Origin: Treponema sp. | GTDB lineage: Bacteria; Spirochaetota; Spirochaetia; Treponematales; Treponemataceae | Direction of reading: 5' to 3' | Assembly (NCBI GenBank): GCA_016290335.1 | Contig: JAEETM010000007.1 | Location: 1-64,000 of the forward strand | DNA length: 64,000 nucleotides | Shown: positions 40,577 to 48,138 of the stretch, piece after piece | Position numbering within the stretch: the stretch's first letter is position 1 | Layout of the letters: every line of letters starts with the position of its first letter | The notes under the pieces: generated by a model | Seen by the model: the letters and a program-made list of their open reading frames with translations, nothing else | Told to the model about the DNA's origin: nothing | Databases searched by the model: none | Translations under genes and position numbers: made by a program

Positions 40577-40802
40577 ACTTTTGGCTAAGTCGTTCCGCCC
40601 TGATATCTTTTATTGTCAATGGTTCAGGGGAAGAAATAATACCTGTAAGGCTATCAACAATTTCTGATACAGATCGTTTTTTTTCGCTTTTTTGAGAAGA
40701 TTTTTTGAACTGATTAATAACAAAAAGAGCATACATTTCAATACTATTCTGCAATTCTTCAGGTAAACTCTGAACTTCTTTTTCTAATGCACTGAAAGAC
40801 AT
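40566..40802 (-). CDS. DUF2281-like antitoxin
   Basis: 78 residues from the ATG at 40802, which has GAGGAGG upstream. 'FSALEKEVQSLPEELQNSIEMYA' matches the N-terminal helix of DUF2281/type II antitoxins that pair with PIN toxins; the C-terminus 'LSQKYGL' overlaps the toxin start. It should bind and block the toxin and repress the operon. Confidence 0.65.
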   Translation of the reverse strand: MSFSALEKEVQSLPEELQNSIEMYALFVINQFKKSSQKSEKKRSVSEIVDSLTGIISSPEPLTIKDIRAERLSQKYGL

Positions 40803-40869
40803 AAAAACCTCCTCAGACTGATTATACATATAATATACCATAAAAATCGCCAGAAATGAAGTGAAAAAA

Positions 40870-41157
40870 CTATTCCACTCCCTTCCCTTTCTTCTCCACC
40901 CAATACACCCCTTTCTCCGGATTCCTGTCCATATAAAAATTGTCGTAAAGCTCCCTTCTCAAAAGCGCGTGATCTCCAAAGCTGTGCCACTTTTTCAAAA
41001 TCATATTCACCTGCATCTCTTTATACTCAACCCCAGGCTCAAACTTTGTAATCAGATAATCAAGCACCGCAAGCTTTTCTTCCTTCTTCTTCGGCCACCG
41101 CACCACAACCCCTTCTCCGCTGATGATGCTGTCCAGCTTTACTTTTTTCTCATCCAT
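40870..41157 (-). CDS. DUF2087 domain protein
   Basis: 95 residues. 'VVVRWPKKKEEKLAVLDYLI', 'YKEMQVNMILKKWHSFGDHA' and 'LLRRELYDNFYMDRNPEKGV' are the signature stretches of DUF2087, a small winged-helix-like domain often found with ArsR regulators. Stand-alone copies are common and unassigned. GGGAG precedes the ATG. Confidence 0.75.
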   Translation of the reverse strand: MDEKKVKLDSIISGEGVVVRWPKKKEEKLAVLDYLITKFEPGVEYKEMQVNMILKKWHSFGDHALLRRELYDNFYMDRNPEKGVYWVEKKGKGVE

Positions 41158-41181
41158 AATATTTCTCCCTTTTTTAATCCA

Positions 41182-41389
41182 GGAGGGGGAAGTCTCCCCC
41201 TCGCTCCAGCCGTAAAAATTGCTCTGAGTTTTTCTCCGAAAAACTCATGGAAGCCATTCTAAAAATTGCCAGCCACCTTTAAGTGTTTACGGCTTCCACT
41301 ACCCCCTCTGCGGGGTATCTGTAATTCCTATAGATTACATTATCAGATAAAACCACAACACTCAACCTGCGCTACCCCGCAACGCCCCC
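41182..41389. repeat. Dispersed GC-rich repeat, copy 2
   Basis: Same ends as the copy at 39784 (GGGGGAAGTCTCCCCCTCGC and CGCTACCCCGCAACGCCCC, also CAACACTCAACCTGCG). The inner part is different and carries its own hairpin (GAGTTTTTC/GAAAAACTC). Lies between the DUF2087 gene and the AbiE-like pair. Confidence 0.75.
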
Positions 41390-41433
41390 ACTCTCAAGCA
41401 TCTTCAACATTCAGCAAACAAGTAACAATCTGC

Positions 41434-42474
41434 CTATAAAAGCTTCGTTGCTTCCACAATGTATGCATATGTATCCAGACTGATTTTTCGCAAAGAACTT
41501 AAAGAAGAAAAATCTTTGTTTTCAATCTTGCAATCATTGTAATCAGAAATATTTTTAATCAATGAAAAATCGTTTGAATCCGACAGAATACTAGAAGCAA
41601 GATACATAACCTGAGCTGCATCAAATCCTGCAATAGCAAAATCATATTTCTTACTTAACAAATGAGAGCCTATTGCGCGGATTCCTGTTGAATAAACAGC
41701 AATCTCGTCTGACTTATAAAGAGAACCACGACCAATAATAACCGCTGCCGATTTTATTGTATCTAGCAATACTTCTTTATAATCGATATTAAGTTCTCTA
41801 TAGGCAAGTTCAATCTTTACAATCTCCTTATAAGTTTTCTTAACTTCCGAAAAATCATTTATCTCACGAAGCAAAGTTGCACAGTCAAACATCTGCTTTA
41901 TTATTTCAAGTTCTTTTTTATCATTAATTCCTATTCCGGTAGTATGAGGAGCAAATGCCGTAAGTTTATCTCCAAGTATACAGTTAATACCTGGCATGGA
42001 AACTTCCACATCTTTCCCATCTGTAAGCAATAGTTTATTACCTATAACCTTTTTGGTAACCGAAGAATAATGATTCTCTTCAAAAAGAACATCCAGAATT
42101 ACAGTTACAGGATTCTCATTTAAAGGAGAAATATAGAGAAACTTAAAATGTCTCTTCTCAATATTATTTCTCCTGGCCCTGAAGTTTTCTTCAACATGAA
42201 AAAAAGGAAATATCTTTCCAGCCTTTGCAATATACTCATCTATATTAGTTCCAGGAGGAACAATAATATCAATGTCCGTAGAAAATCGTTTTGGTTCCTT
42301 TAGGAGTACCATAAGACAACTTCCACCTTTAAAGATAAAAGGAAGTCCAGTCTGCGAAATTGCTTCAAGTAAACCGAATGCAAACATAGTTCTTTCGATA
42401 ATTGCAATTTGAGCACCCGATTCTTTTTCCAGAACCTTTATATGTTCCAGAGAGAAAGTCTTCTTATCTATCAT
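41434..42474 (-). CDS. AbiEii-like nucleotidyltransferase toxin
   Basis: 346 residues. 'FIFKGGSCLMVLL' and 'RFSTDIDIIV' form the G-G-S...D-x-D motif of the polymerase-beta nucleotidyltransferases of the AbiEii/AbiGii family. In AbiE systems this is the toxin that modifies tRNA or blocks growth on phage infection. It overlaps the upstream gene by 11 nt, as usual for AbiEi/AbiEii pairs. Confidence 0.8.
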   Translation of the reverse strand: MIDKKTFSLEHIKVLEKESGAQIAIIERTMFAFGLLEAISQTGLPFIFKGGSCLMVLLKEPKRFSTDIDIIVPPGTNIDEYIAKAGKIFPFFHVEENFRARRNNIEKRHFKFLYISPLNENPVTVILDVLFEENHYSSVTKKVIGNKLLLTDGKDVEVSMPGINCILGDKLTAFAPHTTGIGINDKKELEIIKQMFDCATLLREINDFSEVKKTYKEIVKIELAYRELNIDYKEVLLDTIKSAAVIIGRGSLYKSDEIAVYSTGIRAIGSHLLSKKYDFAIAGFDAAQVMYLASSILSDSNDFSLIKNISDYNDCKIENKDFSSLSSLRKISLDTYAYIVEATKLL

Positions 42475-43249
42475 TTCCTTCCCCCATCTTCATCACCTCC
42501 TCCACCCTGCTCCATGCATTTCTCCTCTTTGCATATCTGCGGATTTTTGTAAGGTCAGTCTTATAAATCAGTTTTGCATTTTCATAAATATTTGCAACTT
42601 CGCCGGACGGAACAAGCACCCTGATTATCCTGTCAGAAACACAATCAACCAGAAGCTTTTCAAGCGTAATGGAATGAGGATTATCCCTATTGCAGGGCGC
42701 TTCACTTATCTTGTTTTCAAGGATAATACAGTTATCCGATTTATAACGCCCTAAATCCTCTTCCGTAGGATTATAAAATACCTTGCCCTTGAACCTTTCA
42801 TTTAAGGCTTCAAAAGTAAAAGAACACAAAGCCTTTTCTATCTGAAGGACAATAACATTCTGAGCATAAAGATGATTCACAAACTCATTAAGAAGAACAG
42901 TTTCAAAAAGCACATAATCCAAATCGGGATACAACTCCTGCATCACCGAAAGAATCTTTTTCGCTGCACGCGAATAAACTGGAGAATATATTTTGCGGGT
43001 ATCATTTTTTCTTGAATACGAATCGGCGCCAACCTTAAAAAGAATATTTTCTTTAATGCCGGTCTCTATAATCCAGCCCATAGAATTATAAGACAACTCT
43101 TTATTCTTCTTTTTAAGAAGTTCATAAAGCTCGCGCCTCGTCATAACCTGAGAATCTGGAATTGTCAATATAAGCTCTGTTCCCCACATACTACACAATG
43201 GCAATTTTCTTTCCTTTTGCCAATATGTAGTATAACTCATGTAATTCAT
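42464..43249 (-). CDS. AbiEi-like antitoxin/regulator (DUF6577-type)
   Basis: 261 residues. The N-terminal part has a winged-helix ('TRRELYELLKKKNKELSYNS'), the C-terminal part (CNRDNPHSITLEKLLVDCVS) resembles the AbiEi C-terminal domain with its E-K-x-L-V-D motif. It is directly upstream of the nucleotidyltransferase toxin and overlaps it, the standard order for AbiE type IV toxin-antitoxin systems. Confidence 0.7.
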   Translation of the reverse strand: MNYMSYTTYWQKERKLPLCSMWGTELILTIPDSQVMTRRELYELLKKKNKELSYNSMGWIIETGIKENILFKVGADSYSRKNDTRKIYSPVYSRAAKKILSVMQELYPDLDYVLFETVLLNEFVNHLYAQNVIVLQIEKALCSFTFEALNERFKGKVFYNPTEEDLGRYKSDNCIILENKISEAPCNRDNPHSITLEKLLVDCVSDRIIRVLVPSGEVANIYENAKLIYKTDLTKIRRYAKRRNAWSRVEEVMKMGEGNDR

Positions 43250-43282
43250 TTTTTCAAGTTTAAAAAAATGTAAAATCCCCCC

Positions 43283-43510
43283 TTAATCCAGCACCCACCC
43301 CGCATCAACCATCTGATTCACGTTATCAAAGGTAGCAATCACCTCGTCAGTAGGCAGCGGCATAATGATACCCGATTGTATCCCGTAAATAACAACCTTT
43401 GGCACCATCTCCATAACCATTCCAAAATCGCGCGCCTCGTTCTTCACAATAGCCCCCGCATACATCTGTTCGCGACTTTTCTTTTTAAGTTCTTCACTCC
43501 ACATTCCCAT
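43283..43510 (-). CDS. Small unknown protein
   Basis: 75 residues from the ATG at 43510, which has GGAGG 6 nt upstream. The frame continues upstream into the GC-rich repeat, but that part is not coding. 'IVKNEARDFGMVMEMVPKVV' and a short acidic C-terminus; no family recognised. Confidence 0.5.
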   Translation of the reverse strand: MGMWSEELKKKSREQMYAGAIVKNEARDFGMVMEMVPKVVIYGIQSGIIMPLPTDEVIATFDNVNQMVDAGWVLD

Positions 43511-43534
43511 AACAATCCTCCGTATATTAATATA

Positions 43535-43613
43535 GGAGGGGGGAAGTCTCCCCCTCGCTCGCACTGCGTTGCTCGCTACCCTCTCAAGCGGGGGACACCC
43601 CCGCAACGCCCCC
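43535..43613. repeat. Dispersed GC-rich repeat, copy 3 (short)
   Basis: Has GGGGGGAAGTCTCCCCCTCG and ends CCCCGCAACGCCCCC, with an inner CTACCCTCTCAAGCGGGGG. It lacks most of the inner part of copies 1 and 2. Directly upstream of the 75-residue gene. Confidence 0.7.
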
Positions 43614-43735
43614 GGTAATTTGTACTTAATATACCTTTTTTCTCTTTTCGCATTACAGGATTGTTTTTGAGATTACGACTTAATTAGTCTTACCTAACAA
43701 CAATTTATTTAAAATATACCTCGGCAAGTTCATCG

Positions 43736-44959
43736 TCAATCAAGTTTGTAAAGTGATTTTTCAACCTTTTCTAAAAAGGGTTCATTCTTATCTAATATCG
43801 TTTGCAAAACAAACCATCTGAGTTCACATTCCAATAGATCTATACTTTCTTGACGCACATCTGCCCTTACCGTTTTTCTCACCGTTTTTCTTTCAGTTTT
43901 TTTTACAGTTTCTGTATTCTCTTCCGGGTTGTCATGTAGAAATTTCGTATACTTCAAGAAAGTGTAGTCATCCAGCAATTCACTGAACCTTCTACGGAGT
44001 TCTAAATCATGTGTAAATTTTGGACATGATATTTCTGTAAAAAAATAGTCAAATAATGCTCTTTGTTTTATGTCTTGTTCTTTTGAATAATAATCAACAA
44101 GTTTACAAATCATAGAATCATTTAATTTAAATTTTTCACGATTCTTTTCATATTGGATTAGAGATGTTTTTTCTATACCTAATTCTTTTGCAAAATCTTC
44201 AGTTTTACTATCTCTAGAAACAAGCCTCAAGAACCTGATATTTTTGCTCATAAAGTTGATGACATTATCACCAATTCCTGTACATATTGAGCCTACATCT
44301 CTCGGTAAGTACTTTGCATCGAAATCTTCATCATTCACTATCGATTGTTGTTCAAAAAGATTATTACTATATCGTTCAGTCCACTCATCTTTTTTGAATA
44401 TTCTTCCAGCCCCATTTAAATATCTAGCTATAAGACGTGGTTGGTATTTTTCATAAATGTTTTTCGAAATTTCATTATGTTTCGATATTATGTGTTCTAA
44501 TAAAGAATCAGGAGTATAGGAGTCACTAAGATTATTAGTGTCAATATATACTTTTAATTCATCATCCCCTGGATAAGTATAGAAATTAAGTAGCAATGTA
44601 TTTTTTAAAGAAAAATTGCCCTGTTCAATAGCTTTTTCAGCAAGAATATTAAAAAGCTTTAAAAATAATCTGGTTCTTTCATTAGAAATTACATAGAGTC
44701 TATCATGTTTAACCTTGCTTATTATATTTCGTATTGTTTCACCAGAAATTGCTTCTCCAGAAATTGTTTCTTCATATTTTTTTAAGTCTCTTGCAAAATT
44801 TTCTGCAGTTGAATTAGCAAAATTTTTAATAAGATTTTCAAGTTGATTTGTCATCACGGCGCTATTCAATATGCCTAATTTGACTTTCAAAGCAAAAGAA
44901 GCTAGGTAAAATTTTCTTACTTTTTCGCCATATAGCTGCTGTTTATTGTTTAAGTCCAT
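43736..44959 (-). CDS. Unknown protein with XRE-like helix-turn-helix
   Basis: About 407 residues, helical and Lys/Asn-rich. 'TEDFAKELGIEKTSLIQYEK' is an XRE-type helix-turn-helix near the middle; the rest is not recognised. It may repress the divergent small gene cluster at 45194-47426. No ribosome site is found before the ATG at 44959; TATAAT ends 6 nt before it, so the mRNA is probably leaderless. Confidence 0.55.
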   Translation of the reverse strand: MDLNNKQQLYGEKVRKFYLASFALKVKLGILNSAVMTNQLENLIKNFANSTAENFARDLKKYEETISGEAISGETIRNIISKVKHDRLYVISNERTRLFLKLFNILAEKAIEQGNFSLKNTLLLNFYTYPGDDELKVYIDTNNLSDSYTPDSLLEHIISKHNEISKNIYEKYQPRLIARYLNGAGRIFKKDEWTERYSNNLFEQQSIVNDEDFDAKYLPRDVGSICTGIGDNVINFMSKNIRFLRLVSRDSKTEDFAKELGIEKTSLIQYEKNREKFKLNDSMICKLVDYYSKEQDIKQRALFDYFFTEISCPKFTHDLELRRRFSELLDDYTFLKYTKFLHDNPEENTETVKKTERKTVRKTVRADVRQESIDLLECELRWFVLQTILDKNEPFLEKVEKSLYKLD

Positions 44960-44965
44960 AATTGA

Positions 44966-44995
44966 ATTATAACAAAAGAATATAAGGCGTGACAA
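44966..44995 (-). promoter_or_regulatory. Promoter of the XRE-like gene, leaderless layout
   Basis: Minus strand: TTGTCA at 44995-44990, an 18-nt spacer, TATAAT at 44971-44966, then six bases and the ATG. Same -10 to ATG distance as at 14114. Confidence 0.6.
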
Positions 44996-45078
44996 TGAAT
45001 TATTTTATCAAATTTTTACATATTCTATATAATTTTACTTTTACCATCCAATTTGCTTTATTATTTTATAATTTTTTC

Positions 45079-45107
45079 TTGACTGTTTTGTAGATTGGCG
45101 TTATATT
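45079..45107 (+). promoter_or_regulatory. Promoter of the 45-47 kb cluster with hairpin at the start site
   Basis: TTGACT, 17 nt, TATATT. Just after it, 45109-45138 can fold (AACATAGC ... GCTATGTT, with an inner TAAAC/GTTTA), so the first transcribed bases lie in a hairpin. The loop region has CTTAAACAAA, which recurs at 45675 and 46856. Confidence 0.6.
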
Positions 45108-45193
45108 TAACATAGCTTAAACAAAGTTTAGCTATGTTCTTTGACAAATTAGGGACGAAAAAAAATTTATTAGTAAAGGAGGTTTAAACTTTA

Positions 45194-45355
45194 ATGAAAA
45201 AATTCCGTATTCAGATAACTTGGATAAGTAAAGAAGGTCTGAAAAAAACAATAGTTTTACGGAAGAAATTTAATCGGCTTTCGGATGGGGTATCGTATTT
45301 CAAAAAAATAGTACCTGCATCAGAAAAAATTATTAGAGCCAATTTTTTGGCATAA
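45194..45355 (+). CDS. 53-residue basic protein
   Basis: MKKFRIQITWISKEGLKKTI, then a Lys/Arg-rich stretch ending IIRANFLA. AAGGAGG lies 11 nt before the ATG. First gene of a + strand cluster. No family; the charge suggests nucleic acid binding. Confidence 0.5.
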   Translation: MKKFRIQITWISKEGLKKTIVLRKKFNRLSDGVSYFKKIVPASEKIIRANFLA

Positions 45356-45381
45356 CAAAAAAATACTTAGGAGGTATTTAT

Positions 45382-45654
45382 ATGAATATTATCAGTAATT
45401 TCAATTGCCAAATTCAATATACCGAGGAATTTGCAAGAACTCAAGTAAATCAGGACGAGGATTCTTACGATGAAGAATCTCCCAGTGAGTTAGAATTTGA
45501 AATTGGCAGCAGCAGGCAAGATGTGGACATTAATGATTGGTCAGAGCTTGAAGAAAACTATCCAAATTACGAGCCGGTTTCAGATTATGAACGAGAAGAA
45601 TACTATGCTTACTTGGAGCGAAAGGAGTATGAAGATGAGGACGAGGATTATTAA
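45382..45654 (+). CDS. 90-residue acidic protein
   Basis: About a third of the residues are Asp or Glu, with a mid stretch 'DVDINDWSELEENYPNYEPV' and an acidic Tyr-rich end. AGGAGG precedes the ATG. Such acidic small proteins can mimic DNA or bind basic partners, for instance the 53-residue basic protein encoded just before; that is a guess from charge and order. Confidence 0.55.
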   Translation: MNIISNFNCQIQYTEEFARTQVNQDEDSYDEESPSELEFEIGSSRQDVDINDWSELEENYPNYEPVSDYEREEYYAYLERKEYEDEDEDY

Positions 45655-45699
45655 TACTTGGCGTTGCCGAGTGTCTTAAACAAACTTAAGGAGAACAAC

Positions 45700-46410
45700 A
45701 TGAAAATAAATATAGCTGTTGTAGGTAACGAATCTTCTGGAAAGACAAGTTTAACAAATTTCATGAGGAAATATCCTCTTTTTGAAGTTGAAGAATGTAA
45801 TTATAACCATGTTAATAAGAACAATCATGATTACTATTGTTTTACAATCGATGCAAATTCTGATGTAGATAAACAATTGGATTTTATAAATACAAACAAC
45901 ATATCTAATAGTTTTATTATAGTTTTAAAAACAGATATAATCCCATATGAAAGAAATAATCAGACATTACTTAATAAAAGAATTTTTTACTTTTCAAAGG
46001 TTGAATTTTTTGCAGAAAAAACAGTTTTTGAGCTGTTGAGTTTCATCGTAGAAGAGAAATTGGCTTCAATGCGTGAAGAGTTAGAAAATTGTAAAAGACT
46101 TTTAAATGAATGGGGATATTATAATCTTTGTTCAGAAGAACAAGATACAATTTTCTGTATTTACTATTGGTTCTTAAAATCAGATAAAAATACTAAGCAT
46201 TTAATCAACAAATGTATTAATCAAAATGGAATCTTTAAAGAAGAACTTGAACTTTGTACAATTCTTCCATTTTATGAGATTTATCACTTACAAACTGAAA
46301 GTGTAAAAACAATTTTAAACAAATTGATTCAGAGATTTTTTATACCAAAAATTATCCCAGCTTTTAAAAAACACTATGAAGATTTTGAAGTTTTAGAGGA
46401 GAATGAATGA
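45700..46410 (+). CDS. P-loop GTPase-like protein
   Basis: 236 residues from the ATG at 45700 (AAGGAG upstream). 'INIAVVGNESSGKTSLTNFM' is a Walker A of the small GTPase type (G-x4-G-K-T/S). A clear D-x-x-G switch II and N-K-x-D are not found; 'IIVLKTDI' is in the place of the base-recognition strand. The C-terminal half is helical. A role as a molecular switch in this cluster is possible. Confidence 0.6.
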   Translation: MKINIAVVGNESSGKTSLTNFMRKYPLFEVEECNYNHVNKNNHDYYCFTIDANSDVDKQLDFINTNNISNSFIIVLKTDIIPYERNNQTLLNKRIFYFSKVEFFAEKTVFELLSFIVEEKLASMREELENCKRLLNEWGYYNLCSEEQDTIFCIYYWFLKSDKNTKHLINKCINQNGIFKEELELCTILPFYEIYHLQTESVKTILNKLIQRFFIPKIIPAFKKHYEDFEVLEENE

Positions 46411-46835
46411 ATACTTTTTTTGAATGTCTCCAGGAATACAATTCATTTTTAGAAAAAACTAGTTATACCGTAATAAATAATAAAGATATGGATTTAGTAA
46501 AAGAAGAGTTTAAGCAGATAAACGAGAGTTTATCCCAGTTAAAGAAAAATAATGTAGAATTATCAAATAGCAAACTGAACATGATACGCGCTAATGCGGG
46601 AATAAAATTATTTGACATTAATAAACGAGATTATACTAAATTTGAAAAAATAGCTTTGGTACATTTTTTTGTTGAAATATTATTAAATAAACATATTTCA
46701 TTAAATAAAATATTTAAAAATGGCAAACAGAAAATCTGGATCCAAATATCAGATTTTTTGGATTATTTATTGTTTCTTTTCAGTGAAGCATTTATATCTA
46801 ATTTAAAACCAATAGTGCATTTAGAAATTTTATAG
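46407..46835 (+). CDS. Unknown helical protein, coupled to the GTPase-like gene
   Basis: 142 residues, no family recognised. It overlaps the GTPase-like gene by 4 nt (ATGA), so the two proteins probably act together. The N-terminal half is a likely coiled coil; the C-terminus is hydrophobic (SDFLDYLLFLFSEAFIS). Confidence 0.55.
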   Translation: MNTFFECLQEYNSFLEKTSYTVINNKDMDLVKEEFKQINESLSQLKKNNVELSNSKLNMIRANAGIKLFDINKRDYTKFEKIALVHFFVEILLNKHISLNKIFKNGKQKIWIQISDFLDYLLFLFSEAFISNLKPIVHLEIL

Positions 46836-46839
46836 AACG

Positions 46840-46882
46840 TATCCCGTATTTATGTCTTAAACAAAGACATAAATACGGGATA
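46840..46882. terminator. Perfect 19-bp hairpin with loop AAACA
   Basis: Left arm 46840-46858 (TATCCCGTATTTATGTCTT), 5-nt loop, right arm 46864-46882. No T-run follows. It stands between two same-strand genes, so it may be an RNA processing or stability element rather than a terminator. The loop side again holds CTTAAACAAA. Confidence 0.6.
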
Positions 46883-46919
46883 TTAATAAATTATATAAAC
46901 TTCTGGAGGTGAAGAAATA

Positions 46920-47426
46920 ATGACTACAAATAATAATTTTTTGAATGAAATAATGAATCAAATTAAGAAAGATTTTTATAAAGAAGGAAATATTGATAAT
47001 TATAATATTTGGTTCTCTAAAATAAATATTCGAATTGAAGGTTCAATAATAACAATTTTTGTTCCTTCTTTATTCTTCCAAAATCAATTTATAAAAAAGA
47101 ATTACTTAAATCTTATACAACAAAAAATTTATGAAAAAAAACAAGAAAGATTTGTCATAAAAATACAATTAGAAGAAGAGCATCCTAAAATCGACGATAA
47201 ACCTGTAAAAGAAAATTTTAATAATTTTGATGTTGAAGATGTAAAAATGAAAGGCATGATGACAATTGCAATAAAAAATCCAATTCGTTATGCCGAATTA
47301 TTCGATGAAGAAAGAAAGAATCCTAATGTCTTCGGCTTTTCCCCAGAAATTAGTGCTCTAATTCGTTTGAGGGAAGAACTTAAAGCTCAAGACAGATTAA
47401 AACATTCTTTCTGCCAATGTCTGTAA
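46920..47426 (+). CDS. DnaA N-terminal-domain-like protein
   Basis: 168 residues. 'YNIWFSKINIRIEGSIITIF', then VPSLFFQNQFI and 'KKNYLNLIQQKIYEK', follows the DnaA domain I layout (W-F, then L-x-I-x-V-P-x-x-F...Y). The AAA+ and DNA-binding domains of DnaA are absent. Domain I binds DnaB and regulators, so this protein could interfere with or direct replication initiation. The C-terminus 'NPIRYAELFDEERKNPNVFG' is unknown. GGAGG precedes the ATG. Confidence 0.55.
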   Translation: MTTNNNFLNEIMNQIKKDFYKEGNIDNYNIWFSKINIRIEGSIITIFVPSLFFQNQFIKKNYLNLIQQKIYEKKQERFVIKIQLEEEHPKIDDKPVKENFNNFDVEDVKMKGMMTIAIKNPIRYAELFDEERKNPNVFGFSPEISALIRLREELKAQDRLKHSFCQCL

Positions 47427-47716
47427 TCATGTTTTTTTCTTTTCCATGAAAAGGATTTTTAACTAATGTTAAACCAGATGAACTTAAAGCATCTGGTTTA
47501 TAAATATTATTACCATAAAAATCTGTAGAATCTTTCCCTTTTAAAACATCAGATCATTTTGTGGTTAATCAAACAAATACTACGCTATTGGAATAATTTT
47601 TGAAATACATGCAAGATAAATAAGTTTTTCTTCTCCAACTGGAGTAGCGTATTATGGCGAACGAACCGTAGTCCAGTCTATAAGCCAATCTCCACAATTT
47701 TCAACGGGTTTGAGAA
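47400..47716 (-). pseudogene. Decayed Nmad2-like nucleotide modification associated protein
   Basis: On the minus strand pieces join across stops and one frameshift: 'KPVENCGDWLIDWTTVRSP', 'YATPVGEEKLIYLACISKII', 'KGKDSTDFYGNNIYKPDALS' and 'MITDIGRKNVLI'. The order G-D-W-x, L-I-Y-x-x-x-I-x-K-I-I, G-N-N-I-Y and G-x-x-N-V-L-I fits the Nmad2 family, linked to DNA base modification. At least three stop codons interrupt it. Its end overlaps the DnaA-like gene on the other strand. Confidence 0.45.
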
Positions 47717-47732
47717 TGTATGAAAAGTTTAA

Positions 47733-48137
47733 TTACAAAATCTCTTCAATCTTATCCAAAATCAATTGGTCTGCAGGAAGCCAGTCTACAGAACGCAATG
47801 TTTCCTTTGTTACCCATTTAGCAGCTTCGTGTTCAAGAAGTTTAAGCTCACCAGAAACAATGGTGCACAAAATACAATGCATAGTCAGATGAAAGTTTGG
47901 ATAATCATAATCCACTACTCCAAGAATCTTTTCTGCTTTTATTTCTGTAGCAAGTTCTTCTCGAATCTCGCGTACAATACAAGCTTCCGGTGTTTCACCA
48001 GGTTCAAGCTTTCCGCCAGGGATTTCCCACCCGTCCTTGTAGTCACCATAACCACGCTGAGTTGCGAATATTTCTTTTTTATTTGTCTGTGGGTTTGTTC
48101 TTATTATTACTGCACCACTAACTGTTACTTGTTTCAT
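47733..48137 (-). CDS. NUDIX hydrolase (MutT-like)
   Basis: 134 residues from the ATG at 48137. The Nudix box G-x5-E-x7-R-E-x-x-E-E is complete ('GKLEPGETPEACIVREIREE'). The family cleaves nucleoside diphosphate derivatives, such as oxidised dNTPs. It overlaps or touches the stop of the large helicase gene upstream (48139) with GAGG 7 nt before the ATG, so the two are one unit. MutT-like partners are known for DUF3427 helicases. Confidence 0.85.
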   Translation of the reverse strand: MKQVTVSGAVIIRTNPQTNKKEIFATQRGYGDYKDGWEIPGGKLEPGETPEACIVREIREELATEIKAEKILGVVDYDYPNFHLTMHCILCTIVSGELKLLEHEAAKWVTKETLRSVDWLPADQLILDKIEEIL

Positions 48138-48138
48138 T

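Noticed and set aside
45382..45654. Acidic protein as an anti-CRISPR
   Set aside because: Charge alone is not evidence; no Acr-associated regulator (Aca) was recognised and the nearest HTH gene is of another type.
47640..47700. GC-richer stretch that looked like a possible tRNA
   Set aside because: No cloverleaf or T-loop could be built; it reads as part of the Nmad2-like relic.
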